From: an uncultured Bacilli bacterium
Lineage (GTDB): Bacteria > Bacillota_I > Bacilli_A > RF39 > UBA660
Length of the DNA: 64,000 nt
Direction: 5' to 3'
Assembly (NCBI GenBank): GCA_910584085.1
Contig: CAJTZY010000006.1
Span: 1 to 64,000 of the forward strand
Positions 8,750-16,668 of this stretch are shown here, piece by piece. The notes below the pieces were generated by a model. It saw nothing but the letters and a program-made list of their open reading frames with translations, did no database searches and was not told the origin of the DNA. Numbering within the stretch: position 1 is the stretch's first letter; each line of letters begins with the position of its first letter. The translations under genes were made by a program, and so were the position numbers.

Positions 8750-8838
8750 TAGTAGAATTATACATGATACTACAAAGAGATGGTTTGTATGATGCTTTTA
8801 TAGAGTATTGTACAAAGAAAAAAGGCACTATTGATTAG
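8746..8838 (+). CDS. small ORF, 30 aa
   Basis: Overlaps the previous peptide's stop and ends 11 bp into the convergent gene at 8828. AGGAG lies 8 bases upstream. The product is an amphipathic peptide (MIVELYMILQRDGLYDAFIE) of unknown role. Confidence 0.3.
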   Translation: MIVELYMILQRDGLYDAFIEYCTKKKGTID

Positions 8839-9316
8839 TGTCTTTTGATTTACTAAATAGACTTCTTTGATAATTACATAAAGCATCATCATACAATTTT
8901 AATTTTAAAGCATCTGTTATTATAGATGGTGTTTCGTAAGAACAAAGAGTTTCGATTTTATAATCATAATATTTATTTTTATCAAAAAATAATCTTATAT
9001 GTGCATAGTAACCATTTTTACTAGTTTTCTTATATTCAATAATTTTATATTTTTTATCTACAATGTTTTCAGCATTATAAACCTTAACTATTTCATTATT
9101 TGTTATATTTCTATTATTGAATTTTTTATATTTTGTTTTTCTGTTTATTTTCATAATAGCATTGGAAATACCAACAATTATAGAACAAATTATTTTTATT
9201 CCATCGACAATCAAATATATTGGTATAAAAATCATTGCAGCCATACAACCAGACATTTCATTCAAATCCTTTTTTGTAATTCCAATTTGAGTATAAAATG
9301 TTCTGCCTTTAGCCAT
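8828..9316 (-). CDS. membrane-anchored hypothetical protein next to the repressor
   Basis: 162 residues: a short N-terminal region, one hydrophobic stretch at about residues 24-55 (MAAMIFIPIYLIVDGIKIIC) that can span the membrane once or as a hairpin, then a basic linker and a soluble domain with beta-like pattern. It overlaps the end of the repressor gene by 8 bp, so the two are co-transcribed in the lysogen. Genes in this position often give superinfection immunity or protect the host; that is inference here. Confidence 0.65.
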   Translation of the reverse strand: MAKGRTFYTQIGITKKDLNEMSGCMAAMIFIPIYLIVDGIKIICSIIVGISNAIMKINRKTKYKKFNNRNITNNEIVKVYNAENIVDKKYKIIEYKKTSKNGYYAHIRLFFDKNKYYDYKIETLCSYETPSIITDALKLKLYDDALCNYQRSLFSKSKDTNQ

Positions 9317-9659
9317 TTTTCTTATTCTCCTTTAAAGTTTCCACAACCAACATTGCCCTTTTAAAATCCTCAACATCAAAATCTTGCCCTGCAATACTAA
9401 TTCCTGCTTCTTGACATGCTATTTTAAGACGCTCTATTTTATCTAGATCATCTTGATTAAATCCTAATAGGTAATCTGTTGTTACATTGAAATATTGTGC
9501 TAATTTGGTTAAAATATCATAACTTGGTTGAGCTTTGCCAACTTCCCATGCTGACACTGTAGAAAATGTAACACCTAACATATCTGCCAATTCTGGTTGA
9601 GTAATTTTTTTTTCTTTACGCAATTCACGTAATCTATCTCCAAACAGATGAATCACCAT
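9309..9659 (-). CDS. CI-like lysogeny repressor (XRE family)
   Basis: About 112-116 residues. The N-terminal HTH is clear: FGDRLRELRKEKKITQPELA then TFSTVSAWEVGKAQPSYDIL, followed by TDYLLGF, the typical end of this domain. A short C-terminal helical region follows; there is no LexA-type peptidase domain, so derepression is not by RecA-stimulated self-cleavage. The ATG at 9659 lies too close to AAAAGG; a CTG at 9647 behind GGATGGTGA may be the real start. It faces a perfect palindrome (9672-9697), the likely operator. Confidence 0.8.
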   Translation of the reverse strand: MVIHLFGDRLRELRKEKKITQPELADMLGVTFSTVSAWEVGKAQPSYDILTKLAQYFNVTTDYLLGFNQDDLDKIERLKIACQEAGISIAGQDFDVEDFKRAMLVVETLKENKKNG

Positions 9660-9671
9660 CCTTTTCAGTTT

Positions 9672-9697
9672 TTTATATATACTTTAGTATATATAAA
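9672..9697. promoter_or_regulatory. palindromic repressor operator
   Basis: A perfect inverted repeat with 12-bp arms (TTTATATATACT / AGTATATATAAA) and a 2-bp centre, directly upstream of the repressor gene. It fits autoregulation by an XRE repressor dimer. Confidence 0.65.
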
Positions 9698-9759
9698 TTA
9701 TATCATAAAACCATCAAAAAGTATTGACATTTGTCTTTAAAAATCAAATTTTTTTTGAA

Positions 9760-9778
9760 TTTTAGTATAAAACTAAAA
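9760..9778. promoter_or_regulatory. second operator-like inverted repeat
   Basis: TTTTAGT-ATAAA-ACTAAAA. It shares the TTTAGTAT half with the palindrome at 9672 and lies between the repressor and the rightward promoter. Confidence 0.5.
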
Positions 9779-9796
9779 AAAAAATGTAAAAAGTTA

Positions 9797-9825
9797 TTGA
9801 CAACTCGAAAAATATTTGATATTAT
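9797..9825 (+). promoter_or_regulatory. rightward early promoter
   Basis: TTGACA (9797-9802), 17-bp spacer, TATTAT (9820-9825). It reads toward the early genes that begin at 10242, across the region that encodes the antisense RNA. Confidence 0.7.
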
Positions 9826-9883
9826 TATATCGTAAGGTAGCAAGAGAACTACTTTGCAAGTGATAAAGTGGTGCTGATAGCAC

Positions 9884-9926
9884 AAAAAAAGAGTTAAGTC
9901 GAACCTGAGAAATTTGAACTTAACCC
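9884..9926 (-). terminator. terminator of the leftward RNA
   Basis: On the minus strand GGGTTAAGT / ACTTAACTC (9 bp with one G-T pair) followed by T7. Confidence 0.8.
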
Positions 9927-10049
9927 AAACAAACAAGATGAGAAATTATTTTCTCGTGACATTTATCTTGATAAGTGATAAATCTCTTATTTTGACATTG
10001 ATGTCGTTTGAAAATAAAATCTCCAAAATATGTAGGAGCAAATTGCTCA

Positions 10050-10094
10050 CCACCTTTCTTTTTTGGATTTCCCTTCAAAGAAAAGTGTGCTACA
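10050..10094 (-). promoter_or_regulatory. late-leader RNA element, copy in the leftward RNA
   Basis: Minus strand: TGTAGCAC (10094-10087), 5' arm ACTTTTCTTT, loop with GAAGGGAAATCC, 3' arm AAGAAAGGT leading into GGTGGTGAG. It has the same order of parts as the five late-gene leaders (37369, 42202, 45145, 46439, 50360). Confidence 0.65.
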
Positions 10095-10147
10095 CATACA
10101 CCACTTATCACAGATGTATAAGAACACCTATGACAAGTAGTACATTA

Positions 10148-10176
10148 ATTGTACTATAACACCTAGTAAAAGTCAA
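10148..10176 (-). promoter_or_regulatory. leftward promoter
   Basis: Minus strand TTGACT (10176-10171), exactly 17 bp, TACAAT (10153-10148). Confidence 0.75.
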
Positions 10177-10241
10177 TAATTTTTATGAAATTTGCGATAG
10201 GTGTTTTCTTATACCCAAACTTAAAAGAAAGGAGAAGAAAA

Positions 10242-10517
10242 ATGAAACAACTGGATTGGCGTGCAAAAAAAATTCAGACAGTTGATAAAAGATTCGCTCA
10301 AGCATTAGGCAATCAATTAAGACTGATTCGTGAAAAAAGAAAATTATCAATAAGAGATGTTCAAAGGCGAACTGGATTTTCAAAAACGCTCATTGATTAT
10401 TGGGAATTAGGACTTACTAGAATAAAACCTGAACAATTAGAAACGTTATGTCAATTATACAATATTTCAAATAATTTAGACGTAAAAGTACGATTGGGAT
10501 TTTTACTGGAAGATTAG
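10242..10517 (+). CDS. Cro/XRE-type HTH regulator, 91 aa
   Basis: Starts at the ATG behind AAAGGAG; the open frame upstream lacks a ribosome site. HTH residues: GNQLRLIREKRKLSIRDVQRR then SKTLIDYWELGLTRIKPEQL. It is the first gene of the rightward early operon, where a Cro-like or early regulatory function is expected. The C-terminal 20 residues are a short dimerisation-like tail. Confidence 0.75.
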   Translation: MKQLDWRAKKIQTVDKRFAQALGNQLRLIREKRKLSIRDVQRRTGFSKTLIDYWELGLTRIKPEQLETLCQLYNISNNLDVKVRLGFLLED

Positions 10518-10525
10518 GAGTAAAT

Positions 10526-10768
10526 ATGTGTGAAGAGGAAGAATATTTTTTTGAAAGTCTTGAAAAATTAAGACGTCAAGAAGAATTTGAAGATTATTAT
10601 GCAGATGTTATGCATGATGAAATGATGATAGAAAAGGAGCAAAAAATGAAAAGAGAAATTATTGATTTATCTACAACAAATATGACTTTGGAAGAGAGTA
10701 TGCAACTAGAAAATTATATTTGGGAAGGTAATTATTTAATACCAGTCGAACTATTGGAAGGTGAATAA
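10526..10768 (+). CDS. small acidic early protein, 80 aa
   Basis: Very acidic (CEEEEYFFESLEKLRRQEEFED), probably helical. It lies 8 bp after the HTH gene and just before the replication initiator. Unrecognised. Confidence 0.6.
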   Translation: MCEEEEYFFESLEKLRRQEEFEDYYADVMHDEMMIEKEQKMKREIIDLSTTNMTLEESMQLENYIWEGNYLIPVELLEGE

Positions 10769-10769
10769 A

Positions 10770-11606
10770 GTGAATGAAATACAGTTAATAGATTATGCTG
10801 AAAATTTAGTAGTTTTAGATAGAAACACAATTGAAAAATTATATCAACTAGACAATTGTGATGAATGCGTAACATTATATTTACTTTATTATAAATTAGC
10901 AAAGTGGCAAAAAACAGATACAGTAAAGGCTAATGATGAGTATATTAGAAAATGCTTAAAATGGGGCAGAAATAAAATTATTAGGGCTAAACAGACTTTA
11001 AAAACCAGTGGACTTATAGAAATAGTTCAAAAAAGAAAAAATAACAAAATTAATGGTTGGTATATAAAAGTTCACTATGTTGTTTCAAATCAAAAATTAT
11101 CATCAATTCAGGTAAAGCAAGAAGTATCGTTTCAAGATGTATCAAATGGTACATGTACTGAACAGACGACAATTGCTTTAAGAGAAAATATTAATTGCTT
11201 AAAGAATAAAATTAAATTGCTTAAAGAAGAAAATAATAAACTTAACAGTTTATTAAAAGAAAGTCAAAATGGTGAAAAATCAGATTTAGAAAAAATGGAT
11301 ACCTACAAAGAAATTGTAAAATACATGAATACAGTAAATGAGCATCCAAAATTTAACACTAAAATACCATTTTCTTACAAGTCAAATTCAAAAGCAACAC
11401 AAAAATTAATCAATGCCAGATTACGAGAAGGATACAACGTCGAAGAATTTAAAGATGTTATTTGGTGGGGATATAGAAAATTTGTAGAATTTGAATTTAA
11501 AACTCAAAATGGTGAATCTAGTTATAAATATTTTAGACCATCAACAATATTTTCACAAGAACATTTTGAGGAATATTTAAATGAATACAGAGCAAATACA
11601 ATCTAA
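10770..11606 (+). CDS. replisome organiser / replication initiation protein
   Basis: GTG start at 10770 behind GGAAGG. The N-terminal 110 residues form a winged helix (LYLLYYKLAKWQ ... NDEYIRKCLKWGRNKIIRAKQTLKTSGLI), followed by a coiled-coil (about residues 135-175) and a C-terminal domain similar in layout to DnaD/phage replisome organisers. Such proteins bind the phage origin and recruit the helicase. The helicase gene follows with overlap, which supports the role. Confidence 0.7.
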   Translation: MNEIQLIDYAENLVVLDRNTIEKLYQLDNCDECVTLYLLYYKLAKWQKTDTVKANDEYIRKCLKWGRNKIIRAKQTLKTSGLIEIVQKRKNNKINGWYIKVHYVVSNQKLSSIQVKQEVSFQDVSNGTCTEQTTIALRENINCLKNKIKLLKEENNKLNSLLKESQNGEKSDLEKMDTYKEIVKYMNTVNEHPKFNTKIPFSYKSNSKATQKLINARLREGYNVEEFKDVIWWGYRKFVEFEFKTQNGESSYKYFRPSTIFSQEHFEEYLNEYRANTI

Positions 11607-12912
11607 TGTTGAATATCAAATATTTTCTTGTTTAATTATCAAAAATAGTTTATTTGATGAAATTAATTTAGATGAAAAATATTTCAAATACAAAAAAATA
11701 CTTAAATACTTTAAAAAATTATATGCAGAATATGGATACTTAGATGAAAATTTAATTACAACAAACACATCAAATCCTGATAAAGCAGTTGATTTTATAA
11801 TCAAATGCACTGAATATGAGGCAAGTGCTAAAAATATATTTGGTTATTATAAAAAATTAAAAAACGATTATTACATAAACAAAATTAATGAGTTACATAA
11901 TAATTTGAAACAAGGAAATATCGATTATAAAAATTACTGTGAAGAAATTTATATGTTATCTTGTGATGATAATGATAATAGCAATTTATTAATGGCAAAT
12001 GATATAAAAATTAACATAAATGTTGAAAGAGAATATACGAACATTCAAGAATTAGATTACTTGCTTAAAGGAATTGAGTATGGAAAATTAAGTTTATGGT
12101 CAGGTATTACTAATCATGGTAAAACTACATTAATGATTCAATTTGCTAAGGAATGTTTAAAACAACATAAAAAAATATTTTATTTTAGTGGAGAACAAAC
12201 ATCTAGTGAATTTAAAAACTATCTTTATGTTGGAATGTGTACAAAAATTCAATTAGAATTTATTCAAGATAAACACAATTCAAAAATTTATGATACCAAA
12301 CCCAGAGATGAAGTAATAAGGTACTTTGATAATATTTACCAAAATAAATTATTTATTTATGATAATGAATCTAATAACAATACAATCTCAAATATGATTA
12401 AAACAATGGAATATGCTTGGAAGCAAGGTGTAAGAATATTTTTTATAGATAATTTTATGCAACTTGACAACAGTGAAAAACTAGAGGAACAAACAAGAAT
12501 TGTTGAATTATTTAAAAGATTTGCTAGGGATAAAAATTGTATTGTGAATCTAGTAGCACATCCTAGAAAAACACAATTTATGAAATGCAGACTAACTATT
12601 TTTGATATAGCTGGTACGCAAAATATTGCAAACAAAAGTGCTAATATTTGTTCAATAATTAGAACTGACATATTACCTAGTAGTGAATATGAAGAAATTG
12701 AAAAAGTCTTGTTTAAATCAGGATATAACATAGAAAAGTGTGATGGAATTGTTGAAGTAATAAAAACAAAAGGCAACAATTGTAAAATGGTTGGGCTTGT
12801 TTATGATTTAGATACAAAAACATATAAAGAAGCACCAAAATTAACTGAAAATGAAAAACTATATTTAGAAAATAAATTTGATAAGAAGGGTGGCAAAACT
12901 TATGGAAGATAA
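11581..12912 (+). CDS. DnaB-type replicative helicase
   Basis: 443 residues. The N-terminal 130 residues are a small DnaB-N-like helical domain; then a RecA-fold ATPase with Walker A (SGITNHGKTTLM) and a Walker B-like strand (IFFIDNFMQLDN), the (Y)FSGE switch and an Arg/His-rich C-terminal motif (AHPRKT). It drives 5'-3' unwinding at the phage fork. It overlaps the initiator gene by 26 bp; GAGGAATATTTAA precedes the ATG. Confidence 0.88.
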   Translation: MNTEQIQSNVEYQIFSCLIIKNSLFDEINLDEKYFKYKKILKYFKKLYAEYGYLDENLITTNTSNPDKAVDFIIKCTEYEASAKNIFGYYKKLKNDYYINKINELHNNLKQGNIDYKNYCEEIYMLSCDDNDNSNLLMANDIKININVEREYTNIQELDYLLKGIEYGKLSLWSGITNHGKTTLMIQFAKECLKQHKKIFYFSGEQTSSEFKNYLYVGMCTKIQLEFIQDKHNSKIYDTKPRDEVIRYFDNIYQNKLFIYDNESNNNTISNMIKTMEYAWKQGVRIFFIDNFMQLDNSEKLEEQTRIVELFKRFARDKNCIVNLVAHPRKTQFMKCRLTIFDIAGTQNIANKSANICSIIRTDILPSSEYEEIEKVLFKSGYNIEKCDGIVEVIKTKGNNCKMVGLVYDLDTKTYKEAPKLTENEKLYLENKFDKKGGKTYGR

Positions 12913-12994
12913 TGATATGAAACCAATACAAGATGTCTTAGAAAAAGTTTTAAAAAATATATTATCTAAAGTAAAAGAGGTAAGAAATGATTGA
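12902..12994 (+). CDS. small ORF, 30 aa
   Basis: Lies between the helicase and the next gene, overlapping both by 8-11 bp. The peptide MEDNDMKPIQDVLEKVLKNI is amphipathic. GGGTGG provides a ribosome site. Possibly a coupling peptide; unknown. Confidence 0.4.
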   Translation: MEDNDMKPIQDVLEKVLKNILSKVKEVRND

Positions 12995-13322
12995 GCTAAT
13001 TGATTTAACAAAATGGAAAAAGCAAAAAGAAATTATATTAGAACTTCATAGAGATTATGGCATAAATATAAATGCTCGTGAGTGGAGAAACGCAGTATCT
13101 AAATGGAACAAAAAATTTGCAGATCATGAAGTAGATTATTATATAACACATTCAAATTCAAAAGGTTTTAAAGCAACACAAGATTATAAAGAAGCATTAA
13201 TCTCAATAAATGACTATAAAAAAAGAGCACTCAATATGTTAAAAAAAGCAAGTGAAAGTAGTAAAGCATTTGGTGAAAATTTTAATTACCAAATAGATTT
13301 TGAAAAAGGAGAATTGAAATGA
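12987..13322 (+). CDS. hypothetical early phage protein, 111 aa
   Basis: AGAGGTAAGAA precedes the ATG. A predicted helical, basic protein (EWRNAVSKWNKKFADHE). It resembles small phage proteins found beside replication genes and might bind DNA, but I recognise no family. Confidence 0.6.
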   Translation: MIELIDLTKWKKQKEIILELHRDYGININAREWRNAVSKWNKKFADHEVDYYITHSNSKGFKATQDYKEALISINDYKKRALNMLKKASESSKAFGENFNYQIDFEKGELK

Positions 13323-13690
13323 GAATTTTAGAAAGACTTAAAGATTGGTTTAAGGAAAAGAATAAATTAGTCGATGAAAATATGAAAATTAGAAAAGGCA
13401 AATTTGATATAGAACAAAAATACAATCAAATGTTAGAAGATATGAATGAAATATCAGTTAAATACACAAATTTATTAGAACAAAAAAGTGAACAATTTGA
13501 TTTATATGTTAAATATCAAAATCAATGTTTTGAATTAACTGTAGAAAAGAAAGATTTAAAGAAACAACTTGCAGAAACAAATGAAATGTGTAATTCGCTT
13601 ACTGAATGTAATACAGATTTAACCAAACAAGTTGAAAAATTAGAACGTAAAATTAAGCGAATGGAAAAGAAAAATGAACAGTCAGCTTAG
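13319..13690 (+). CDS. coiled-coil protein, 123 aa
   Basis: Nearly the whole chain has heptad character (KNKLVDENMKIRKGK ... DLTKQVEKLERKIKRMEKK). Overlaps the previous stop (ATGA). Strong AAAAAGGAG. Unknown role; a structural or bridging protein is plausible. Confidence 0.65.
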   Translation: MRILERLKDWFKEKNKLVDENMKIRKGKFDIEQKYNQMLEDMNEISVKYTNLLEQKSEQFDLYVKYQNQCFELTVEKKDLKKQLAETNEMCNSLTECNTDLTKQVEKLERKIKRMEKKNEQSA

Positions 13691-13850
13691 CGAGAATATT
13701 TAATATAGTTACAATTGGCTTATCAAAGAAATAATCAAAACCGATTTTGAACAAAAACAAAGTGGACAAGTTCAATATGTAAAAATGAAGAAAATTGACT
13801 TATTAAAGTTAGTACAAAAATTTATAAAATTAAACGAGAAAGGTGAGTAA
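13674..13850 (+). pseudogene. small gene split by an in-frame TAA
   Basis: A 59-codon frame from ATG 13674 to TAA 13848 is interrupted by one TAA at 13701-13703 after nine codons. The part after the stop (YSYNWLIKEIIKTDFEQKQS ...) has normal phage codon use and no good new start until a Met about 30 codons on. The most economical reading is a nonsense mutation; a misplaced start is the alternative. Confidence 0.4.
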
Positions 13851-13851
13851 A

Positions 13852-14169
13852 GTGGACGAAAAGTTATTAAAAATAATACAACATTATGGAATAATGCCAC
13901 AACTTAAATATTTTCAAAGTGAAGTATTTGAACTAAATGAGGCTATTATAAATTACGAGCAAGATAAAGGCTTTAAAGAACTATTAGATATAAAAGTAAT
14001 AGATAGTGATATATCTAAAAAGATACATATAGCAGAAGAAATTGCGGATATAGAAGTTATGTTGTTACAGTTCAAAGAATTTTATTATATTGACGGAAAT
14101 GATATTTTAAAAATAATGGAACAAAAAATAGATAGACAATTAAAAAGAATTGAAGATGAGGTGAAATAG
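13852..14169 (+). CDS. MazG-like nucleotide pyrophosphohydrolase
   Basis: GTG start at 13852 behind AAAGGTGAG. 105 residues. The metal-binding pattern of the all-alpha NTP pyrophosphohydrolases is visible: SEVFELNEAI then HIAEEIADIEVMLLQ (ExxE ... ExxD). Phage MazG-like enzymes hydrolyse non-canonical or excess NTPs, or alarmone-related signals. It sits in the replication cluster. Confidence 0.7.
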   Translation: MDEKLLKIIQHYGIMPQLKYFQSEVFELNEAIINYEQDKGFKELLDIKVIDSDISKKIHIAEEIADIEVMLLQFKEFYYIDGNDILKIMEQKIDRQLKRIEDEVK

Positions 14170-14921
14170 TGGAAAAGAAAATAAGATGTTTAAAACCAGA
14201 AGAAATAGAAATTCGCGTGCAAACAATTACTGAAAAAGGTGCACAACTATTGCTTTACAAAGATAGTCGTTGTGATAAAAGAATACTTGATGAAACGTTT
14301 GGAATGACTGGTTGGAAAAATAGGTATGAAGAAATAAAGGGCAATCTATTTTGCATCATATCAATTTGGGATGAAGAAAACAAACAATGGGTTGATAAGT
14401 GCGATTGTGGTGTAGAAAGTTTTAGTGAGAAAGAAAAAGGTGAAGCAAGTGATGCGTTTAAAAGAGCAGGATTTAATGTTGGTATAGGTAGAGAGTTATA
14501 TACAAGAATATTCTATTTTGCTAACGTTCCAACTAAAAAGAATGATAAAGGTAAATATGAATTAGAAAATAGATTTGAAAAATTTACAGTTGATGAAATT
14601 GAGACCAATGAAAATACAGAAAAGATAGAAAAAATTAAAATTGCTGATAGTAAAGGAAATGTTGTATTTAGTCATGGATATGGCAAAACCAATGCAAAGG
14701 TAGAAACAAAAGATGCACAAAAAAAAGAGGACAAGCCTGTTGAAATGATGGAAGAGGGTCAATTACAAGCAATTAGAATCCTACTTGCTAAAGATGAAAC
14801 ATTAAAGCAAAAAGTATATACAAAATTTAAAGTTGAACATTCAGAGGAATTATTGAAAAAAATGACAAAAGCACAAGCAACATCACTTATAAAACAATTA
14901 AAACAAAAATTAGGTGAGTAG
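14169..14921 (+). CDS. Rad52-like single-strand annealing recombinase
   Basis: GTG start behind GAGGTGAAATA. The N-terminal 140 residues match the Rad52/Rad22 family: DETFGMTGWKNRYEEIKGN, DCGVESFSEKEKGEASDAFK, RAGFNVGIGRELYTR. A linker and a helical C-terminus (residues about 185-250) follow and may bind SSB. It anneals complementary ssDNA in phage recombination. Its neighbours (methylase, PD-(D/E)XK nuclease, SSB) form a recombination module. Confidence 0.8.
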   Translation: MEKKIRCLKPEEIEIRVQTITEKGAQLLLYKDSRCDKRILDETFGMTGWKNRYEEIKGNLFCIISIWDEENKQWVDKCDCGVESFSEKEKGEASDAFKRAGFNVGIGRELYTRIFYFANVPTKKNDKGKYELENRFEKFTVDEIETNENTEKIEKIKIADSKGNVVFSHGYGKTNAKVETKDAQKKEDKPVEMMEEGQLQAIRILLAKDETLKQKVYTKFKVEHSEELLKKMTKAQATSLIKQLKQKLGE

Positions 14922-14923
14922 GT

Positions 14924-15475
14924 ATGAAAATAGATATATATAATACAAGCCAAAAATATAACATCATTTATGCAGATCCAGCTTGGAATTATAATGACAA
15001 GAGGACAGGTAAAAAAATATCAGGAGGAGCAATTAATCATTATAACACTATGAAAATTGATGATATTAAAAATTTGCCTATAAAAGAACTTGCGGATAAC
15101 AATTGTATGTTGTTTATTTGGGTAACATTTCCAAATTTACAAGAAGGATTAGACGTAATAAGGGCTTGGGGATTTAAATATAAAACATTAGGTTTTAGTT
15201 GGATAAAAACAAATAAGAATAATGGTAAACCATTTTTTGGAATAGGCTATTATACAAAATCAAATTGTGAAGTATGTTTGATTGGCGTTAAAGGAAAGCC
15301 TATTAAAGTTAGCAATTATATATCTAGTGTAGTAATTGAACCGAGAGAAGAACATTCAAAAAAACCTGATTGTGTAAGAAATAAAATAGTTGAATTGTGT
15401 GGCAATGTTTCACGTATAGAATTATTTGCAAGACAGCAAGTAGAAGGTTGGGATTGTTGGGGTAATGAAGTATGA
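14924..15475 (+). CDS. MT-A70 family adenine methyltransferase
   Basis: 183 residues. The catalytic DPPW-type motif appears as YADPAWNYND near residue 20; the rest fits the phage MT-A70 form: MLFIWVTFPNLQEGLDVIRA, TLGFSWIKTNKNN, GYYTKSNCEVCLIGVKG, SVVIEPREEHSKKPD. N6-adenine DNA methylation in phages can protect against host restriction. GGTGAGTAGGT gives the ribosome site, and the stop overlaps the next gene. Confidence 0.88.
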   Translation: MKIDIYNTSQKYNIIYADPAWNYNDKRTGKKISGGAINHYNTMKIDDIKNLPIKELADNNCMLFIWVTFPNLQEGLDVIRAWGFKYKTLGFSWIKTNKNNGKPFFGIGYYTKSNCEVCLIGVKGKPIKVSNYISSVVIEPREEHSKKPDCVRNKIVELCGNVSRIELFARQQVEGWDCWGNEV

Positions 15476-16365
15476 AAATAACTAATTTGCACAATATGCC
15501 AGATATGTTATGTCGAGCTGTAGAACGTGAATATATCTATCGTGATAAAAGATATTCAATAACATCACTATTAGAGCCACAAAGAATAATTGCTTTAAAA
15601 AGAAGATATAACGACCAAATAGAACAAGATATAACAGATTGCATTTTTATGTTGCTAGGCACAAAAACTCATTTTGAATTAGAAAATATAGAATTAAAAG
15701 AAAATGAATTTGTAGAAGACCATTTAGAATATACATTTGAAAATGGATATACATTGTCAGGTATTATAGACCATTATGATGATGAATACTTAGATGATTA
15801 TAAAACTTGTAAAGCATATTCATTAATATTTAAAAGTGATTATGATAAGTGGAAAAAACAACTACAGATGGGTTCGTATCTTGCTTATAAAAAAGATGGC
15901 AAGTGGAGAAAAAAAGGAAGGATAATTGCTTTAATAAAAGACTGGAGTAGACTAGATGCACAAACGAAAAGTGATTATCCAAAATATCCATGTGAAGTAA
16001 TCAATTTTGATTTAGGAACACCTAAACAAGTAGAAAAAATGATATTAGAAAAGTTTGACGTTGTTATTAAATTAGAACAAATGTCAGATGAAGAGTTGCC
16101 ACTTTGTACAGCAGACGAAAGATTTAATAAAGGTACAACTTGGGCAGTAAAAAAGAAGAAAAATAAAAAAGCTTCTAAAGTTCATGATAGTGAAGAAGAA
16201 GCAAAAAAACATTTGGAAAATCTAGAAAAGGATTACCCAAATGAATATGAAATAGAAAAACGTGAAGGGCAGAATCTTAGATGCGAGTGTTATTGCAGTG
16301 TAAACAAGTTTTGTCCTTACTATCAACAACACTATGGAAATACGAATGGAGAAAAAAATGACTAG
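15472..16365 (+). CDS. PD-(D/E)XK exonuclease-like protein (Cas4/RecB type)
   Basis: 297 residues. Nuclease core: TLSGIIDHYDDEYLDDYKTC (Asp then D-x-K) with a following KQLQMGSYLAY helix motif typical of RecB-family nucleases. The C-terminus has a Cys cluster (RCECYCSVNKFCPYY) that may hold an iron-sulfur or zinc site, as in Cas4/AddB-type nucleases. It likely produces ssDNA for the annealase. Confidence 0.75.
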   Translation: MKITNLHNMPDMLCRAVEREYIYRDKRYSITSLLEPQRIIALKRRYNDQIEQDITDCIFMLLGTKTHFELENIELKENEFVEDHLEYTFENGYTLSGIIDHYDDEYLDDYKTCKAYSLIFKSDYDKWKKQLQMGSYLAYKKDGKWRKKGRIIALIKDWSRLDAQTKSDYPKYPCEVINFDLGTPKQVEKMILEKFDVVIKLEQMSDEELPLCTADERFNKGTTWAVKKKKNKKASKVHDSEEEAKKHLENLEKDYPNEYEIEKREGQNLRCECYCSVNKFCPYYQQHYGNTNGEKND

Positions 16366-16603
16366 AGAAAAAGAATTAGAAAAAGTTAAAAACATAATTA
16401 AAGAAGAAATAGAAAATGCTGATTGTGGATTATATAATATTAGAAATTTAGTAGGCGATAGTATGTTTACTATATTTGATGGCGATTACTTTACATTAGA
16501 TATTTGCTATAATTGGGGTTATTTTGAAATATTCGGAACGACAAAAGAAGAATTTATGGAACTTTATAAATTTTACGATAGTTTAAGGATGTGGAATAAA
16601 TGA
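16358..16603 (+). CDS. small hypothetical protein, 81 aa
   Basis: The chosen ATG at 16358 has TGGAG 6 bases upstream. Acidic, with aromatic-rich pattern (DGDYFTLDICYNWGYFEIFG). Overlaps the nuclease gene end. Unrecognised. Confidence 0.55.
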   Translation: MTREKELEKVKNIIKEEIENADCGLYNIRNLVGDSMFTIFDGDYFTLDICYNWGYFEIFGTTKEEFMELYKFYDSLRMWNK

Positions 16604-16668
16604 AAAAATATGAATTAAGTCTATCAAGAAATTATGTATCTACTTGGGGAATAGAAGAATGCAAATAA
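16600..16668 (+). pseudogene. 22-residue remnant resembling the start of a phage GHKL-ATPase-like gene
   Basis: ATG at 16600 encodes MKKYELSLSRNYVSTWGIEE, then two codons and a stop. From memory this is close to the first 20 residues of a family of phage ATP-binding (histidine-kinase-fold) proteins that continue with an EAxRE(I/F)xQNAxD motif. Here the frame ends at once and an HNH gene begins 10 bp before the stop. I read it as a gene truncated by HNH insertion or replacement. Confidence 0.4.

Larger units (their letters stand above)
9884..10141 (-). ncRNA. short leftward RNA in the immunity region carrying the late-leader hairpin
   Basis: A discrete minus-strand unit: promoter at 10148-10176, a copy of the TGTAGCAC/AAGGGAA hairpin element at 10050-10094, and a strong terminator at 9884-9926. 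Predicted length is about 250 nt. It is antisense to the leader of the early operon. A 31-codon frame with a TTG start at 10041 behind AAAGGTGGTGA could be translated (stop 9946-9948), so it may also be a short mRNA. Role unknown; see findings for the decoy idea. Confidence 0.6.

Noticed and set aside
9920..10111. 63-codon frame on the minus strand in the immunity region
   Set aside because: It starts upstream of the hairpin element without a ribosome site and is very Cys/Lys/Phe-mixed without family features. The region is better explained as a short RNA with promoter, hairpin and terminator; a 31-codon frame is noted instead.
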